Origin: Asanoa siamensis | Lineage (GTDB): Bacteria > Actinomycetota > Actinomycetes > Mycobacteriales > Micromonosporaceae | Length of the DNA: 64,000 nucleotides | Reading direction: 5' to 3' | Assembly: GCF_016862555.1 (NCBI RefSeq) | Contig: NZ_BONE01000025.1 | Coordinates: 1 to 64,000, forward strand | Shown here: in pieces, positions 18,962-29,431 of the stretch | Numbering within the stretch: the first letter of the stretch is position 1 | Layout: each line of letters starts with the position of its first letter | The notes under the pieces: generated by a model | Databases searched by the model: none | What the model was told of the DNA's origin: nothing | The model's input: only the letters and a program-made list of their open reading frames with translations | Program-made: the position numbers and the translations under genes

Positions 18962-19969
18962 CTACTCCTTGCTGGAGAACGCGGCGTCGAAGGCCGCGCT
19001 CGGGGCGTCGAAGGCGAGCCGGCGGACGAACTCGAGCGCCTCGGGGGCACCGACGAGACGGTCCATGCCGGCGTCCTCCCACTCGATCGAGATCGGGCCG
19101 TCGTACCCGATCGCGTTCAGGGCCCGGAAGCAGTCCTCCCACGGGACGTCGCCGTGCCCGGTGGAGACGAAGTCCCAGCCGCGGCGCAGGTCGGCCCAGG
19201 GCAGGTGCGAGCTGAGCCGGCCGCGGCGGCCGTCGCCCGTGCGTACCTTCGCGTCCTTGCAGTCGACGTGGTAGATCCGGTCCTGGAAGTCGAAGATGAA
19301 GTTGACCGGGTCGAGGTCCTGCCAGACGAAGTGCGACGGGTCCCAGTTGAGCCCGAACGCCGGCCGGTTGCCGATCGCCTCGAGGGTGCGCTTGGTGGTC
19401 CAGTAGTCGTACGCGATCTCGCTGGGGTGCACCTCGTGCGCGAACCGGACGCCCACCTCGTCGAACACGTCGAGGATCGGGTTGAACCGGTTGGCGAAGT
19501 CCTCGTACCCCCGGTCGATCATGCTGGCCGACGCGGGCGGGAACATCGCCACGGTGTGCCAGATCGACGAGCCGGTGAAGCCCACGACGGTCTTGACGCC
19601 CAGCTTGGCGGCCGCGCGGGCGGTGGTCTTGATCTCGTCGGCGGCCCGCTGCCGGACCCCCTCGGGCTCGCCGTCGCCCCACACGCGGGCCGGCAGGATG
19701 TCCTGGTGGCGCTCGTCGATCGGGTGGTCGCAGACCGCCTGGCCGACCAGGTGGTTGGAGATCGCGAACACCTGCAGGTTGTATTTCGCCAGGGTCTCGC
19801 GCTTGCGGTCGACGTAGCCGTCCTCGTTGACCGCCTTGTCGACGTCGAAGTGGTCGCCCCAACAGGCGATCTCGAGCCCGTCGTAGCCCCACTCGGAGGC
19901 CAGCCGGCACACCTCTTCGAACGGCAGGTCGGCCCACTGGCCGGTGAAGAGCGTGATGGGTCGCGCCAT
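18962..19969 (-). CDS. Sugar-phosphate isomerase/epimerase, xylose-isomerase-like TIM barrel
   Basis: 335 aa. Segments typical of the AP-endonuclease-2/xylose-isomerase-like barrel are present: [15 protein letters not shown] near the N-terminus, then metal-ligand regions [34 protein letters not shown] and GPISIEWED. It likely isomerises or epimerises a free or phosphorylated sugar/inositol in the cytosol. It stands alone on the minus strand, divergent from the kinase at 20249. Inositol catabolism genes (iolE/iolI-like) are the closest functional analogy, but the substrate is not determined. Confidence 0.82.
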   Translation of the reverse strand: MARPITLFTGQWADLPFEEVCRLASEWGYDGLEIACWGDHFDVDKAVNEDGYVDRKRETLAKYNLQVFAISNHLVGQAVCDHPIDERHQDILPARVWGDGEPEGVRQRAADEIKTTARAAAKLGVKTVVGFTGSSIWHTVAMFPPASASMIDRGYEDFANRFNPILDVFDEVGVRFAHEVHPSEIAYDYWTTKRTLEAIGNRPAFGLNWDPSHFVWQDLDPVNFIFDFQDRIYHVDCKDAKVRTGDGRRGRLSSHLPWADLRRGWDFVSTGHGDVPWEDCFRALNAIGYDGPISIEWEDAGMDRLVGAPEALEFVRRLAFDAPSAAFDAAFSSKE

Positions 19970-20248
19970 TGTCCTTCTTCTCCCTGTAGATGACCCGGGA
20001 TCCTGGTGGTGGACAGGCGCGAGGAGACCGTCCGTGCGGTCTTCGCCGCCACGTCGACGAGCCGGCCGGGCAGAGCCCGTGCGACCGGGCGGGTTGCGCC
20101 TCCCGCCCGGTTGCCGGCCGCTTCCGCGGCTGCGGGCTTCACTCTAGATCGACGCGCCGCCCGTGGAAACCCCGCCGACGCGCCGTCCGATCACACCGGA
20201 GGGGTACGGGGTGTGTCCGCCGCCGCCAGATGGGTAAACCCTCCCCCG

Positions 20249-21235
<987 letters not shown>

Positions 21236-21261
21236 GGTGGAGTGTGGCATCGGGGGGCGAT

Positions 21262-22185
21262 ATGCGCATTCTGGTCATCGGCGCCGGCGCGGTCGGCGGC
21301 TACTTCGGCGCGCGGCTGGCGCGGGCCGGGCGGGACGTGACCTTCCTGGTCCGGCCCCGGCGCGCGGCGGATCTCGCCGAGCGGGGCCTGCGGATCCGCG
21401 AGCCCGACAGCGCGCCGGAGCGGGTCGACGTCACGACCGTCGAGCGGGTCGCCGAGCCGTACGACATCGTCCTGTTGGCCGTCAAGGGTTATGCCCTGGA
21501 CGGCGCGATCCGCGACCTCTCGCCCGCCGTCGGCCCGCGGACCACGATCGTGCCGTTCCTCAACGGTCTCGCGCACATCGACACGCTCGTCGCGGCGTTC
21601 GGCGTCAAGGTGTACGGCGGCGTCTGCTACGTCGCCACCACCCTCACCGACGACGGCGAGATCGTGCGGCTCGGCGGCCCGGTCCGGATGAGCTACGGCC
21701 CGCTCTCGGGCGCGCCGGCGCAGGGCGCCCAGGAGGTGCACGAGGCGCTGAGCGATGCCGGCTTCGACTCCGCGCTCTCCGACGCGATCGAGACGGAGAT
21801 GTGGGAGAAGTGGGTCTTCCTCGCCTCGGTCACGGCGGTGAACTGCCTGGGCCGCGGCACCGTCGGCGACGTCAACGCGGTGCCCGGCGGCGCCGACCTC
21901 GCCACCGCGATCGCCGACGAGGCGGGCCGGGTCGCGCGGGCGGCCGGTTTCCCGCCGCGCCCGGAAGCCACCCGGGGCCTGCTGGGCACCCTGACGGCGA
22001 CCGGCGGCACGACCACCTCGTCGGTCTACCGCGACCTGCGCGCCGGCCGCCGGGTCGAACGCGACGCGATCGTCGGCGACCTGGTGCGCCGCGCCCGCGA
22101 CCTGGAGGTGCCCACCCCGCTGCTCGCGGCAGCCGACGTCAACCTGGCGGTCTACGAGCGGGGGCTGGCACCCGCGCCGACGTAG
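21262..22185 (+). CDS. Ketopantoate reductase family protein (2-dehydropantoate 2-reductase)
   Basis: 307 aa. The N-terminal NADP-binding motif MRILVIGAGAVGGYFGARLA, the strand-2 FLVRPRR (Arg favours NADP), and the catalytic-helix region KWVFLASVTAVNCL with Lys and Asn are characteristic of PanE/ApbA proteins. The C-terminal SSVYRDLRAGRRVERDAIVGDLVRRA matches the family's substrate-binding helix (MYRDL, E, then G). The ATG at 21262 is preceded by GGGGGG; a GTG at 21244 would add six residues. It may act in pantothenate synthesis, but actinomycetes often carry several paralogues. Its last 34 bp overlap the degraded glycosyltransferase on the other strand. Confidence 0.85.
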   Translation: MRILVIGAGAVGGYFGARLARAGRDVTFLVRPRRAADLAERGLRIREPDSAPERVDVTTVERVAEPYDIVLLAVKGYALDGAIRDLSPAVGPRTTIVPFLNGLAHIDTLVAAFGVKVYGGVCYVATTLTDDGEIVRLGGPVRMSYGPLSGAPAQGAQEVHEALSDAGFDSALSDAIETEMWEKWVFLASVTAVNCLGRGTVGDVNAVPGGADLATAIADEAGRVARAAGFPPRPEATRGLLGTLTATGGTTTSSVYRDLRAGRRVERDAIVGDLVRRARDLEVPTPLLAAADVNLAVYERGLAPAPT

Positions 22186-23115
22186 GCCTCGACCAGGTCC
22201 ACCGCGCGGACCGCGCCGTCGTGCTCGCGGATCTCGGCGCCCAGCCGGGTCGCCGCCGTGCGGTCGGCGGTGCTGGCGAGCAGGGCCGTGACCGCGGCGC
22301 GGATCTCCGCCGGACCGGCGCTCTTCCTCAGCGCGCGGCCGACCCCCAGTCGGGTCACGGCCGCGCCGATCGCCGGCTGGTCCATCATGGGGTGCATCGG
22401 CAGGACCAGCAGGGGTACGCCGTGCGCCAGCGCCCGGGCTGTCGTGCTGTGCCCGCCGTGGCCGATGACCAGGGCGGTGCCCGGCAGCAGCGCGCCGTGG
22501 TCGGCCCACCGGTGGACGGTCGCGTTGGCGGGCGCCCGCAGCACGGCCGGGTCGATCGCCGGCCCGGTCGTCACCACGACCTCGACCGGCAGGTCGGCCA
22601 GGCCGTCCAGGATGGACTGCAACGCCTTCTCCTGGCCGTCAGGCTGACCAGCACCCGCGGCGGGTCGGTGCGCGGCGGCGCGGGGATGGGCTCGTCCCGC
22701 CAGACGACGCCGACGTGCCGGACGCCGGCCGGCAGCGCCGCGGCCGGACGGTGACCAGGCTCAGCTTCGGTGACTCCAGCGCCTGGCGCATCCGGATGCC
22801 GCGTATCCGCATGATCGCGCCGATCGGGCCGCGTGCCTCCGCGGCGAAGAAGCTCCAGAGCGTGTGGACGAGCGAGACGGTGGGCAGGCCGGCCGCGCGG
22901 ACCGTGCGCAGCGCGCCGAGCAGCAGGCAGTCGACGACGACCACGTCGGTCCTGGTCGCGGCCGCCAGCCGCACCGCGTCGGCGCCGATGCCGCGGTCGG
23001 CGAAGATGGCCGTCATGTCGCGCAGGCCCGACAGCGTGCTCCGCGGCGCGGCCGAGTCGTAGGGCAGGCCCTCCCGGACGGGCTCGAACACGAACCCGGC
23101 GGCCTCGAGCCAGGC
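22152..23115 (-). pseudogene. Broken MGT-type glycosyltransferase
   Basis: Three minus-strand frames each hold part of one glycosyltransferase of the macrolide/UDP-glucuronosyl type. Frame 1 (~23115-22750) runs AAWLEAAGFVFEPVREG... VVVVDCLLLGALRTVRAAGLP... SPKLSLVTVR. Frame 2 (~22750-22650) continues PAAALPAGVRHVGVVWRDEP. Frame 3 (~22645-22152) gives GLADLPVEVVVTTGPAI... HGGHSTTARALAHGVPLLVLP, the nucleotide-sugar-binding C-terminus. So there are frameshifts near 22750 and 22650, and the N-terminal ~40 residues are missing where the frame runs into a TetR remnant. Either the gene is dead or the assembly has two indels here; the missing N-terminus argues for real decay. Confidence 0.75.
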
Positions 23116-23591
23116 CGCGGTCGCAGCGCAGCAGCTTCCAGGCGTACACGTCGGTGGCGACGACCAGCAGGTCGACGGGGTCCTCGCGGTCACCGACCAG
23201 AGGCCCGAAGATCTCCTCGACCCAGGCGCGGTGGAGCAGCTTGCCGGGCCCGACGACGGCCGCGATCCGCGGGTCGTGCTCCTGGCTGAGCATCCGCAGC
23301 ACGAGGTCGCCGCGCCGCTCGTAGTGCGCGACCACCACCCGCACCGCCGCGGCCGGATCACCGACGGGCGCCCGCCGCTCGTCGACGACCTCGGCGGACG
23401 CGACCTCGACGGCGGCGTCCAACATGCCGTCGCGGCTGCCGGAGTGGCGCAGGACTGTCTGCACGGTGGTGCCGGCCCTGGCCGCGACCTCGTCGAGGGT
23501 GATCTCGATGGTCAGCTTCTCCTCGGCCAGGGCCGGCGCCGCGCGCAGGATGCGCAGCCGGGTCGCCGCCTTGGCGGCGGGCTCGTCAACT
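23108..23591 (-). pseudogene. TetR-family regulator remnant
   Basis: About 155 codons with a clear TetR N-terminal HTH (RLRILRAAPALA... LDEVAARAGTTVQTVLRHSGSRDGML) and the start of a ligand-binding domain ending in LLVVATDVYAWKLLRCDRGLA. That last motif normally sits ~30 residues before the C-terminus of such regulators. Here the frame then passes, at 23105-23125, into glycosyltransferase-like sequence in another frame, as if a deletion had removed the TetR end and the glycosyltransferase start. No ATG, GTG or TTG start lies in frame between the upstream gene's stop (23586) and the HTH, so the 5' end also looks lost or overlaps the neighbour. Confidence 0.7.
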
Positions 23592-24017
23592 CCAGACGGT
23601 GAAGGCGACGCGCTGCGGTTCGGGATCGATGTAATCGACCTCGTAGAGCACCCGGAAGACGGTGCCGTCGGGCAGGCCGGTGGCCAGCACCGTCCGCCGG
23701 TGCGGCGGGGTCGCACACGCCCGGACCGGCGTCGTGTAGACCGGTTCGCCGCCGCCCGGGGCCTGGAGCATCAGCAGGAACGTCTGGCAGCGATCGTTCG
23801 GTGCGCGGACGTCCCGGACGTGGGAGACGGAGATGCTGCCGCAGCCGTGAACGGCGACCGGAACCGAGGCAACCCGGCCGGCCGCGTAGAAGTCGGTGCC
23901 GGGCCGGTCGGCCGCACAGCGGCCCCGCCCGGCGTCGGTGGCGCCGGCCGCGGACGGCACGAGCAGAGCCCCGACGATGACAGCGAGAGTGGAAGTGATC
24001 CACAGAGATCGATTCAT
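23586..24017 (-). CDS. Small secreted protein of unknown function
   Basis: 143 aa starting MNRSLWITSTLAVIVGALLVPSA, a clear Sec signal peptide with a likely cut near residue 27 (SAAGA-TDAG). The mature part has four cysteines (GRGRCAAD, VHGCGSI, DRCQTF, VRACAT), which could form two disulfides outside the cell. I chose the ATG at 24017 because it begins the signal peptide; the frame is open further upstream. I do not recognise the family. Its stop lies just before the TetR remnant. Confidence 0.65.
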   Translation of the reverse strand: MNRSLWITSTLAVIVGALLVPSAAGATDAGRGRCAADRPGTDFYAAGRVASVPVAVHGCGSISVSHVRDVRAPNDRCQTFLLMLQAPGGGEPVYTTPVRACATPPHRRTVLATGLPDGTVFRVLYEVDYIDPEPQRVAFTVWS

Positions 24018-24099
24018 CGTGCCACGATCCGGCAGCCCGGACCCGATCCGGCCCGGGCGGGTCGGTGTTGGCACTTTTCCGGGAGCCGGCGCGCGCGGT

Positions 24100-24267
24100 T
24101 CAGCGGCGGCCGGCGGCCAGGGCGACCAGGTACTGCCCGCCACCCTCGTCGACGCTCGCGGTCACCGGCAGTCCGGGCACCAGCCGCGAGAACCGGTCGA
24201 CCAGCCAGTCCGCCGCCTCCCGGGCGTCCCTCTTGTCAGTCCTGAGGATGGTCGTCCGACAACGAGG
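24100..24267 (-). pseudogene. Probable 3' remnant of an unidentified gene
   Basis: A 55-codon open frame with strongly GC-biased third positions (KRDAREAADWLVDRF... VPGLPVTASVDEGG... YLVALAAG) and a normal TGA stop, but no ATG, GTG or TTG start before the upstream in-frame TGA. It reads like the C-terminus of a real protein whose upstream part is gone; the break lies near the repeat at 24277-24328. I do not recognise it. Confidence 0.35.
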
Positions 24268-24276
24268 TCAGGCGTG

Positions 24277-24328
24277 AAACGTGGGGTCTCCGGGGGTCGC
24301 CCCCGGAACAGGAATGCCGGGGGCGAGG
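24277..24328. repeat. GC-rich intergenic repeat with hairpin, copy 2
   Basis: Begins AAACGTGGGG, contains the hairpin TCCGGGGG-TCG-CCCCCGGA, and ends GCCGGGGGCGAGG; the same plan as 18145-18198 beside the tRNA gene. Stem bases differ between copies but pairing is kept. It lies downstream of the ThuA-type gene (minus strand) and could act as its terminator. Confidence 0.55.
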
Positions 24329-24381
24329 ACCGGCACGGGTTGTGGGCGTCCCGTGCCGGCCCCCGCGGTCCGGAGGACCGA

Positions 24382-26487
24382 CTACGGCAGCGTCCAGCGC
24401 TGGTTCGCCGCGCCGTTGCAGGCCCAGAGGTGGACGATCGTGCTGTCCGCGGAGTTGTTGCCGCTCACGTCCAGGCACTTCGCCGAGGTCGCGTTGACCA
24501 GCGACGAGTTCGCCCCGGCCGACCAGTTCTGGGCCCCGGTGCCGTTGCAGGTCCAGAGCTGGATCTTCGTGCCGTTGGCCGTGCCGCTGCCGCTGACGTC
24601 CAGGCACTTGCCCAGCGCCCGCAGCGTCGCGCCGTTGCGGGTCCAGGTCTGCGACGCGCTGCCGTTGCAGGTGTAGAGCTGGATCTGCGTGCCGTCGGCC
24701 GTGCCGCCGTTGCGGACGTCCAGGCACTTGTTGGCCAGGCCGACGACCGGGCCCGTGCCGGTGGGCGGCGTGGAGGTCTTCACGAAGGTGAAGTCGTCCA
24801 CGTCGAACAGTCCGGTCCCCGAACCCGTGAACGTCAGGTACACGTTGGCCGTGCCCGAGGGCACACCCGACAACGAACCGGAGACATTCGCGTACGTGTC
24901 CCACGAGCCCGTGTTCGGCACCGCGACCGAGCCCAGCACCGGGCCGGTCGTCGAGCCGTTGCGCACCTGGATCGTGCCGCCCGCCCCGCCGGACACCACG
25001 CGCGCCCGGAACGAGGTCGCGCCGCCGACGTTCACGCCGTTGTAGGCCGCCCAGTCGCCCGGCTCGATGTAGCCCAGCGTCTGGCCGTTGTTGGCCCCGG
25101 CCTTGGTGAACGCCTGCACGCCGGACGCCGACGAGAAGGACTCGGCCTGGACCGTGACGTCACCGACCGGCGGCGTGCCCAGCTCCTTGATCCGCACGTT
25201 CCGGAACGAGACGTCGTCACCCGTGCCGTGGTTCTGGAGGCCGATGTGGCCCGCCAGCGACCGCGCCGGCACGGTGTTGGTGAAGTCGTTGATCTTCACG
25301 CCGTTCAGGAAGATCTGCAGCCGCTCGCCCTCGACCAGCAGCTCGTAGGTGTTCCACTCCCCCGGCGGGTTCAGCGCCGCGTCGCGGGCCGCGATGTCCG
25401 CCGACTTGAACGTGTAGACCGATCCCGTCGTACGGTCGGCCGCGTCCGTCGCGTCGATCTGGATCTCGTAGCCGTTGTTGACCGCCGACCACGGGTCGGT
25501 CGACGGCGGGAAGCCGATGAAGATGCCGGAGTTGTCGTCACCGTCCATCTTCCAGTCGAGCTTCAGCGAGTAGGACGTGTACTGCTTCGCGGAGTACCAG
25601 TAGAGCCCCATGCCGCCGGTCGACTTGAGCGTGGCGTCGCTGTTCGTGAACGAGCCCGGGCCGGCCTGCGACCAACCGGTCGTCGAGCCGTTGTAGATGG
25701 CCGTGTAGCCCGTCTCGGGCCGGCAGTCGGCGTCGGTCCGGGCGCCCGCGTAGCGGATGCCACCGAGCAGCATCGAGCGGAAGTTCGCTTCCGTGTACGA
25801 GGCCTGCGTGTGCCCGAGTCCTGTGTAGAACGACCGGCCGCCGTCGTACGCCTTGCACCAGATGATCGGGTGGTCGGCGCCCATCCCACCGCCGGAGTAG
25901 GAGGACTCGTCGAGCGTGGCCAGCACCCGCGCGGTCGACCGGGGGTTGGTCCGGTAGTTGTACCACTCGTCGGTGCGGGTCCAGGTCTGCGGCAGGTGGG
26001 CGGTCGCCGCGGTGCCCCGGTTCTCGACCTTGACGTTGGCCTGCTGGATCGCCGGGTGCGAGTTGAAGTAGGCACCGACCAGGTTGCCGTACCAGGCCCA
26101 GTCGTACTCGGTGTCGGCCGCCGCGTGCACGCCGACGTAGCCGCGACCGGAGCGGATGAAGTTCTCGAACGCCGTCTGCTGCGTCGCGTTGAGCACGTCG
26201 CCGGTCGTCGAGAGGAAGACCACGACCTCGTACGGCGCGAGGCCGGAAGCGGTGAACGTGTTGGCGTCCTCGGTGGCGGTGACGGTGAAGTTGTTGGCCG
26301 TGCCGAGCTCGCGGATGGCCTGGATGCCGGCCGGGATGGAGTCGTGCCGGAAACCGGCGGTCTTCGAGAAGACCAGGACGTCGTACGCGGCGTCGGCGGC
26401 ACTCGCCGGGCCGGCCTGTGCCGTACAGGCGATGACGGCCAGGGCGGCGGTGATCGCGCCGATGGCGGTCCTGATGAGTCTGCGCAT
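24382..26487 (-). CDS. Secreted ThuA / DUF1080 / CBM6 / ricin-lectin modular protein
   Basis: 701 aa. An N-terminal export signal (MRRLIRTAIGAITAALAVIAC... ASA) is followed by a ThuA-like domain (~34-255; DVLVFSKTAGFRHDSIPAGI, HAAADTEYDW), a DUF1080 3-keto-disaccharide-hydrolase-like domain (~270-445; LDWKMDGDDNSGIFIGFP, YEIQI), a CBM6-like module (~455-575) and a C-terminal ricin-type lectin with three QxW motifs (~580-701). It probably acts outside the cell on sugar polymers or keto-glycosides. VIAC at the end of the hydrophobic core could also be a lipobox. The ATG at 26487 is chosen because the signal peptide starts there. It follows the PQQ-dehydrogenase gene by 106 bp and shares its C-terminal modules. 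Confidence 0.87.
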   Translation of the reverse strand: MRRLIRTAIGAITAALAVIACTAQAGPASAADAAYDVLVFSKTAGFRHDSIPAGIQAIRELGTANNFTVTATEDANTFTASGLAPYEVVVFLSTTGDVLNATQQTAFENFIRSGRGYVGVHAAADTEYDWAWYGNLVGAYFNSHPAIQQANVKVENRGTAATAHLPQTWTRTDEWYNYRTNPRSTARVLATLDESSYSGGGMGADHPIIWCKAYDGGRSFYTGLGHTQASYTEANFRSMLLGGIRYAGARTDADCRPETGYTAIYNGSTTGWSQAGPGSFTNSDATLKSTGGMGLYWYSAKQYTSYSLKLDWKMDGDDNSGIFIGFPPSTDPWSAVNNGYEIQIDATDAADRTTGSVYTFKSADIAARDAALNPPGEWNTYELLVEGERLQIFLNGVKINDFTNTVPARSLAGHIGLQNHGTGDDVSFRNVRIKELGTPPVGDVTVQAESFSSASGVQAFTKAGANNGQTLGYIEPGDWAAYNGVNVGGATSFRARVVSGGAGGTIQVRNGSTTGPVLGSVAVPNTGSWDTYANVSGSLSGVPSGTANVYLTFTGSGTGLFDVDDFTFVKTSTPPTGTGPVVGLANKCLDVRNGGTADGTQIQLYTCNGSASQTWTRNGATLRALGKCLDVSGSGTANGTKIQLWTCNGTGAQNWSAGANSSLVNATSAKCLDVSGNNSADSTIVHLWACNGAANQRWTLP

Positions 26488-26593
26488 CTGCTCTCCCAGG
26501 GACGGTGCGGGGGCGCCTGGGCGGACGCCCCCGCTGGGCTGATTCCCGATGCCTGGACTGACAGTCGGCATGGAGAACCCGAGCCCTTACGGG

Positions 26594-29431
26594 CTAGGAC
26601 AATGTCCACCGCTGGTTCGCGGCGCCGTTGCAGGTCCACAGGTGGACCACCGTGCTGTCGGCCGAGTTGTTGCCACTCACGTCCAGGCACTTACCCGAAC
26701 TGGCGTTGACCAAAGACGAGTTGGCACCCGGGGCCCAGTTCTGGGCGCCCGTACCGTTGCAGGTGTAGAGCTGGATCTTCGTGCCGTCGGCGGTGCCGGC
26801 GCCGCTGACGTCCAGGCACTTGCCCAGCGCCCGCAGCGTCGAACCGGTGCGGGTCCAGCTCTGCGAGGCGGTGCCGTTGCAGGTGTAGAGCTGGATCTGG
26901 GTGCCGTCGGCGGTGGCGCCGTTGCGCACGTCGAGACACTTGCTGGCCAGGCCCACGATCGGACCCCCGCCCGTGCCGCCGCCGCTGGTGTTGAACGTGA
27001 AGGCGTCCAGGTCGAACAGCGCCCCGGTGCCGCCGGCGAAGGTCAGGAACAGCGTGGTGGTGCCGGCGGGCAGGCCCGTCAGGTTGGCGGTGACGTTGGT
27101 GAACGTCTCCCAGGAGCCCGTGTTGGGCACCGCGACCGAGCCGAGGACCGTGCCGGTCGCCGAGCCCGCCCGCACCTGGAGGGTGCCGCCGGCGCCGCCG
27201 GAGGAGACCCGGGCGGTCACCGAGGTGGCGTTATTGATCTTGTAGGGATCGAACGAGATCCAGTCGCCGTTGTGCACGTCGCCGACCGTCCGGCCGCCCT
27301 CGGCGGCGGTCTTGGTGATCAGCGAGACGCCGGACGCGTTCTTGTAGTGCTCGGCCTGCCGGTGCTTGGGCTGCAGGGTGAACTGCTTGTGCGTGGTCAG
27401 CCCGCCGTTGTCGGTGTATTCGGCGTCGAAGATCGCGAAGATGTTCGCCGCCGCGTCGTGCTCCCCGTCGGTCGGGACGGTGATCGACCCGGAGCACCCG
27501 GTGACGGACGTGATCTGGTGCCCGTGCTGGTCATGCCCGAGGACGTACGTCAGCTTCGCGCGGGCGCAGTTGATCGTGCCGTCCTCGGGGTCGCTCGCGG
27601 AGATCGTGAACGGGATCGTGTCGCCGAAGCTGAACAGCTGCCCGTTGCCGGGCACCGTGATGTTGACGGTCGGCGCCGTGTTGCCGACGCCGATCTGCAC
27701 GCTGGCCGTGCCGGTCGCGCCCTGCGGGTCCCGCACGGTCAGCGTCGCGGTGAAGGTGCCGTTCGAGGTGTACGTCTTCGACGGGTTGGCCGCCGTCGAC
27801 GTGGTGCCGTCGCCGAACGCCCACGAGTAGGTCAGCGCACCGCCGTCGGGGTCCGTGGAGCCGGCCGACGAGAACGCGACGGTGAGCGGGGCCTGCCCGG
27901 AGGTGGGTTGGGCGCTGGCGACGGCGGTCGGCGCCCGGTTGCCGCCGGCGACGTAGTCGAACCGGTAGAGCGCCGAGTTCGCGTCGCCGTTGAAGTAGCC
28001 GGTGCCGTAGTCGAGCACGTAGTAGGCCCCGTCGGGCCCGAACGCCGAGTCCATCACCTGCTTGCCGACCCAGGGGAAGGTGTCGATCGTGCCGCGGGTG
28101 CCGTCGGCGTTGACGTGGATCGGCTTGATCCAGCCCCGCCCGAACTCGGTGGCGAAGAACTGGCCGTCGAAGCTCTGCGGGAACTTGGTCGTCGAGGTGC
28201 TGGAGGCGTTGTAGCGGTAGACCGGGCCGCCCATCGGCGACTCGGAGCCGCCACCGAACTCGGCCGGGGTGCCGCTGTCGCCGCCGTACTTGATCCAGGC
28301 GGCGCGGGCCGGCGGCAGCGTGCCCTGGCCCGTGTTGCGGAACGAGTTGTTGGTCGCCCCGCCGGTGCAGTTGTACTTGGGGCCGGTGGCGTTGGTCGCG
28401 AAGTTCCACTCGTTGTAGGTCTCGGTGCTGGTGTTGGAGCCGGTGCAGTACGGCCAGCCGTAGTTGCCGGCCGAGGTGACCCGGTTGAACTCGACCTGGC
28501 CGGACGGGCCGCGGTTGGCGGCGGTGGAGCCGGCGTCCGGGCCGTAGTCACCGACGTAGACGACGCCGGTCGCCTTGTCGACGCTGATCCGGAAGGGGTT
28601 CCGGAAGCCCATCGCGTAGATCTCCGGCCGGGTCTGCGCGGTCCCCGGCGCGAACAGGTTGCCCGACGGGATCGAGTAGGAACCGTTGGCGTTCACCTTG
28701 ATCCGCAGGATCTTGCCGCGCAGGTCGTTGGTGTTGCCCGCGCTGCGCTGCGCGTCGTACGCCGGGTTGCGGTTGGTCCGCTCGTCGATCGGCGCGTAGC
28801 CGGCCGAGTCGAACGGGTTGCTGTCGTCGCCGGTCGACAGGTAGAGGTTGCCGGCGGCGTCGAAGTCGATGTCGCCGCCGACGTGGCAGCAGATGCCCCG
28901 GTCGGCCGGCACGTCGAGGACGGTGACCTGGCTGCCGGTGTTGAGCGTGAAGTCGGCGTTGAGGGTGAACCGGGCGAGCCGGTTGACGCCCTGCCAGGCC
29001 GTCCAGCTCGTGCCCGTGGCGGGCGCGTCGCCGGCCGGGGTCGACAGCGGCGGTGCGAAGTAGAGGTAGATGAACCGGTTGGTGGCGAAGCCCGGGTCGA
29101 CGCCGACGCCCTGCAGCCCCTCCTCGTCGTGCGTGTAGACGGGGATGGTGCCGATCAGGGTGGTCGTGCCGTTGGCGTCGGTGCGGCGGAGCTGGCCGCC
29201 GCGGGCGGTGTGCAGGACCGAGCGGTCCGGCAGCACCGCCAGCGACATCGGCTCGCCGACCTCGGCGACGCCCTTGGCCAGGGTGACCTGCTGGAAGTCG
29301 GTGGCGTTGATGGGGTGGGCCGAGGCGGCCGGTGCGGTGGAGACGATGCCGCTCAGCGCGGCCGCGACGAGCAGCAACGCGGAGCCGGCGGCTCGGCGGC
29401 GCAGCTTTCGACGAGTGTCCATTGCAGACAT
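26594..29431 (-). CDS. Secreted PQQ-dependent sugar dehydrogenase-like protein with PKD, CBM6 and ricin-lectin modules
   Basis: 945 aa. Signal peptide at residues 1-39 (ending PAASA-HP), then a glucose/sorbosone-dehydrogenase beta-propeller (~45-480; GIPVYTHDEEGLQGVGVDPGF, HVGGDIDFDAAGNLYLSTGD, YAMGFRNPFRISVDKATG, VGDYGPDAG), a PKD domain (~495-580; YSWAFGDGTTSTAANPSKTY), a further beta-rich region, a CBM6-like module (~685-810) and a ricin-type lectin (~820-945). It probably oxidises sugars outside the cell while the lectin parts hold it to polysaccharide. A GGAAGGGA ribosome site precedes the ATG at 29431. It is the first gene of a pair with the ThuA protein. Confidence 0.88.
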   Translation of the reverse strand: MSAMDTRRKLRRRAAGSALLLVAAALSGIVSTAPAASAHPINATDFQQVTLAKGVAEVGEPMSLAVLPDRSVLHTARGGQLRRTDANGTTTLIGTIPVYTHDEEGLQGVGVDPGFATNRFIYLYFAPPLSTPAGDAPATGTSWTAWQGVNRLARFTLNADFTLNTGSQVTVLDVPADRGICCHVGGDIDFDAAGNLYLSTGDDSNPFDSAGYAPIDERTNRNPAYDAQRSAGNTNDLRGKILRIKVNANGSYSIPSGNLFAPGTAQTRPEIYAMGFRNPFRISVDKATGVVYVGDYGPDAGSTAANRGPSGQVEFNRVTSAGNYGWPYCTGSNTSTETYNEWNFATNATGPKYNCTGGATNNSFRNTGQGTLPPARAAWIKYGGDSGTPAEFGGGSESPMGGPVYRYNASSTSTTKFPQSFDGQFFATEFGRGWIKPIHVNADGTRGTIDTFPWVGKQVMDSAFGPDGAYYVLDYGTGYFNGDANSALYRFDYVAGGNRAPTAVASAQPTSGQAPLTVAFSSAGSTDPDGGALTYSWAFGDGTTSTAANPSKTYTSNGTFTATLTVRDPQGATGTASVQIGVGNTAPTVNITVPGNGQLFSFGDTIPFTISASDPEDGTINCARAKLTYVLGHDQHGHQITSVTGCSGSITVPTDGEHDAAANIFAIFDAEYTDNGGLTTHKQFTLQPKHRQAEHYKNASGVSLITKTAAEGGRTVGDVHNGDWISFDPYKINNATSVTARVSSGGAGGTLQVRAGSATGTVLGSVAVPNTGSWETFTNVTANLTGLPAGTTTLFLTFAGGTGALFDLDAFTFNTSGGGTGGGPIVGLASKCLDVRNGATADGTQIQLYTCNGTASQSWTRTGSTLRALGKCLDVSGAGTADGTKIQLYTCNGTGAQNWAPGANSSLVNASSGKCLDVSGNNSADSTVVHLWTCNGAANQRWTLS

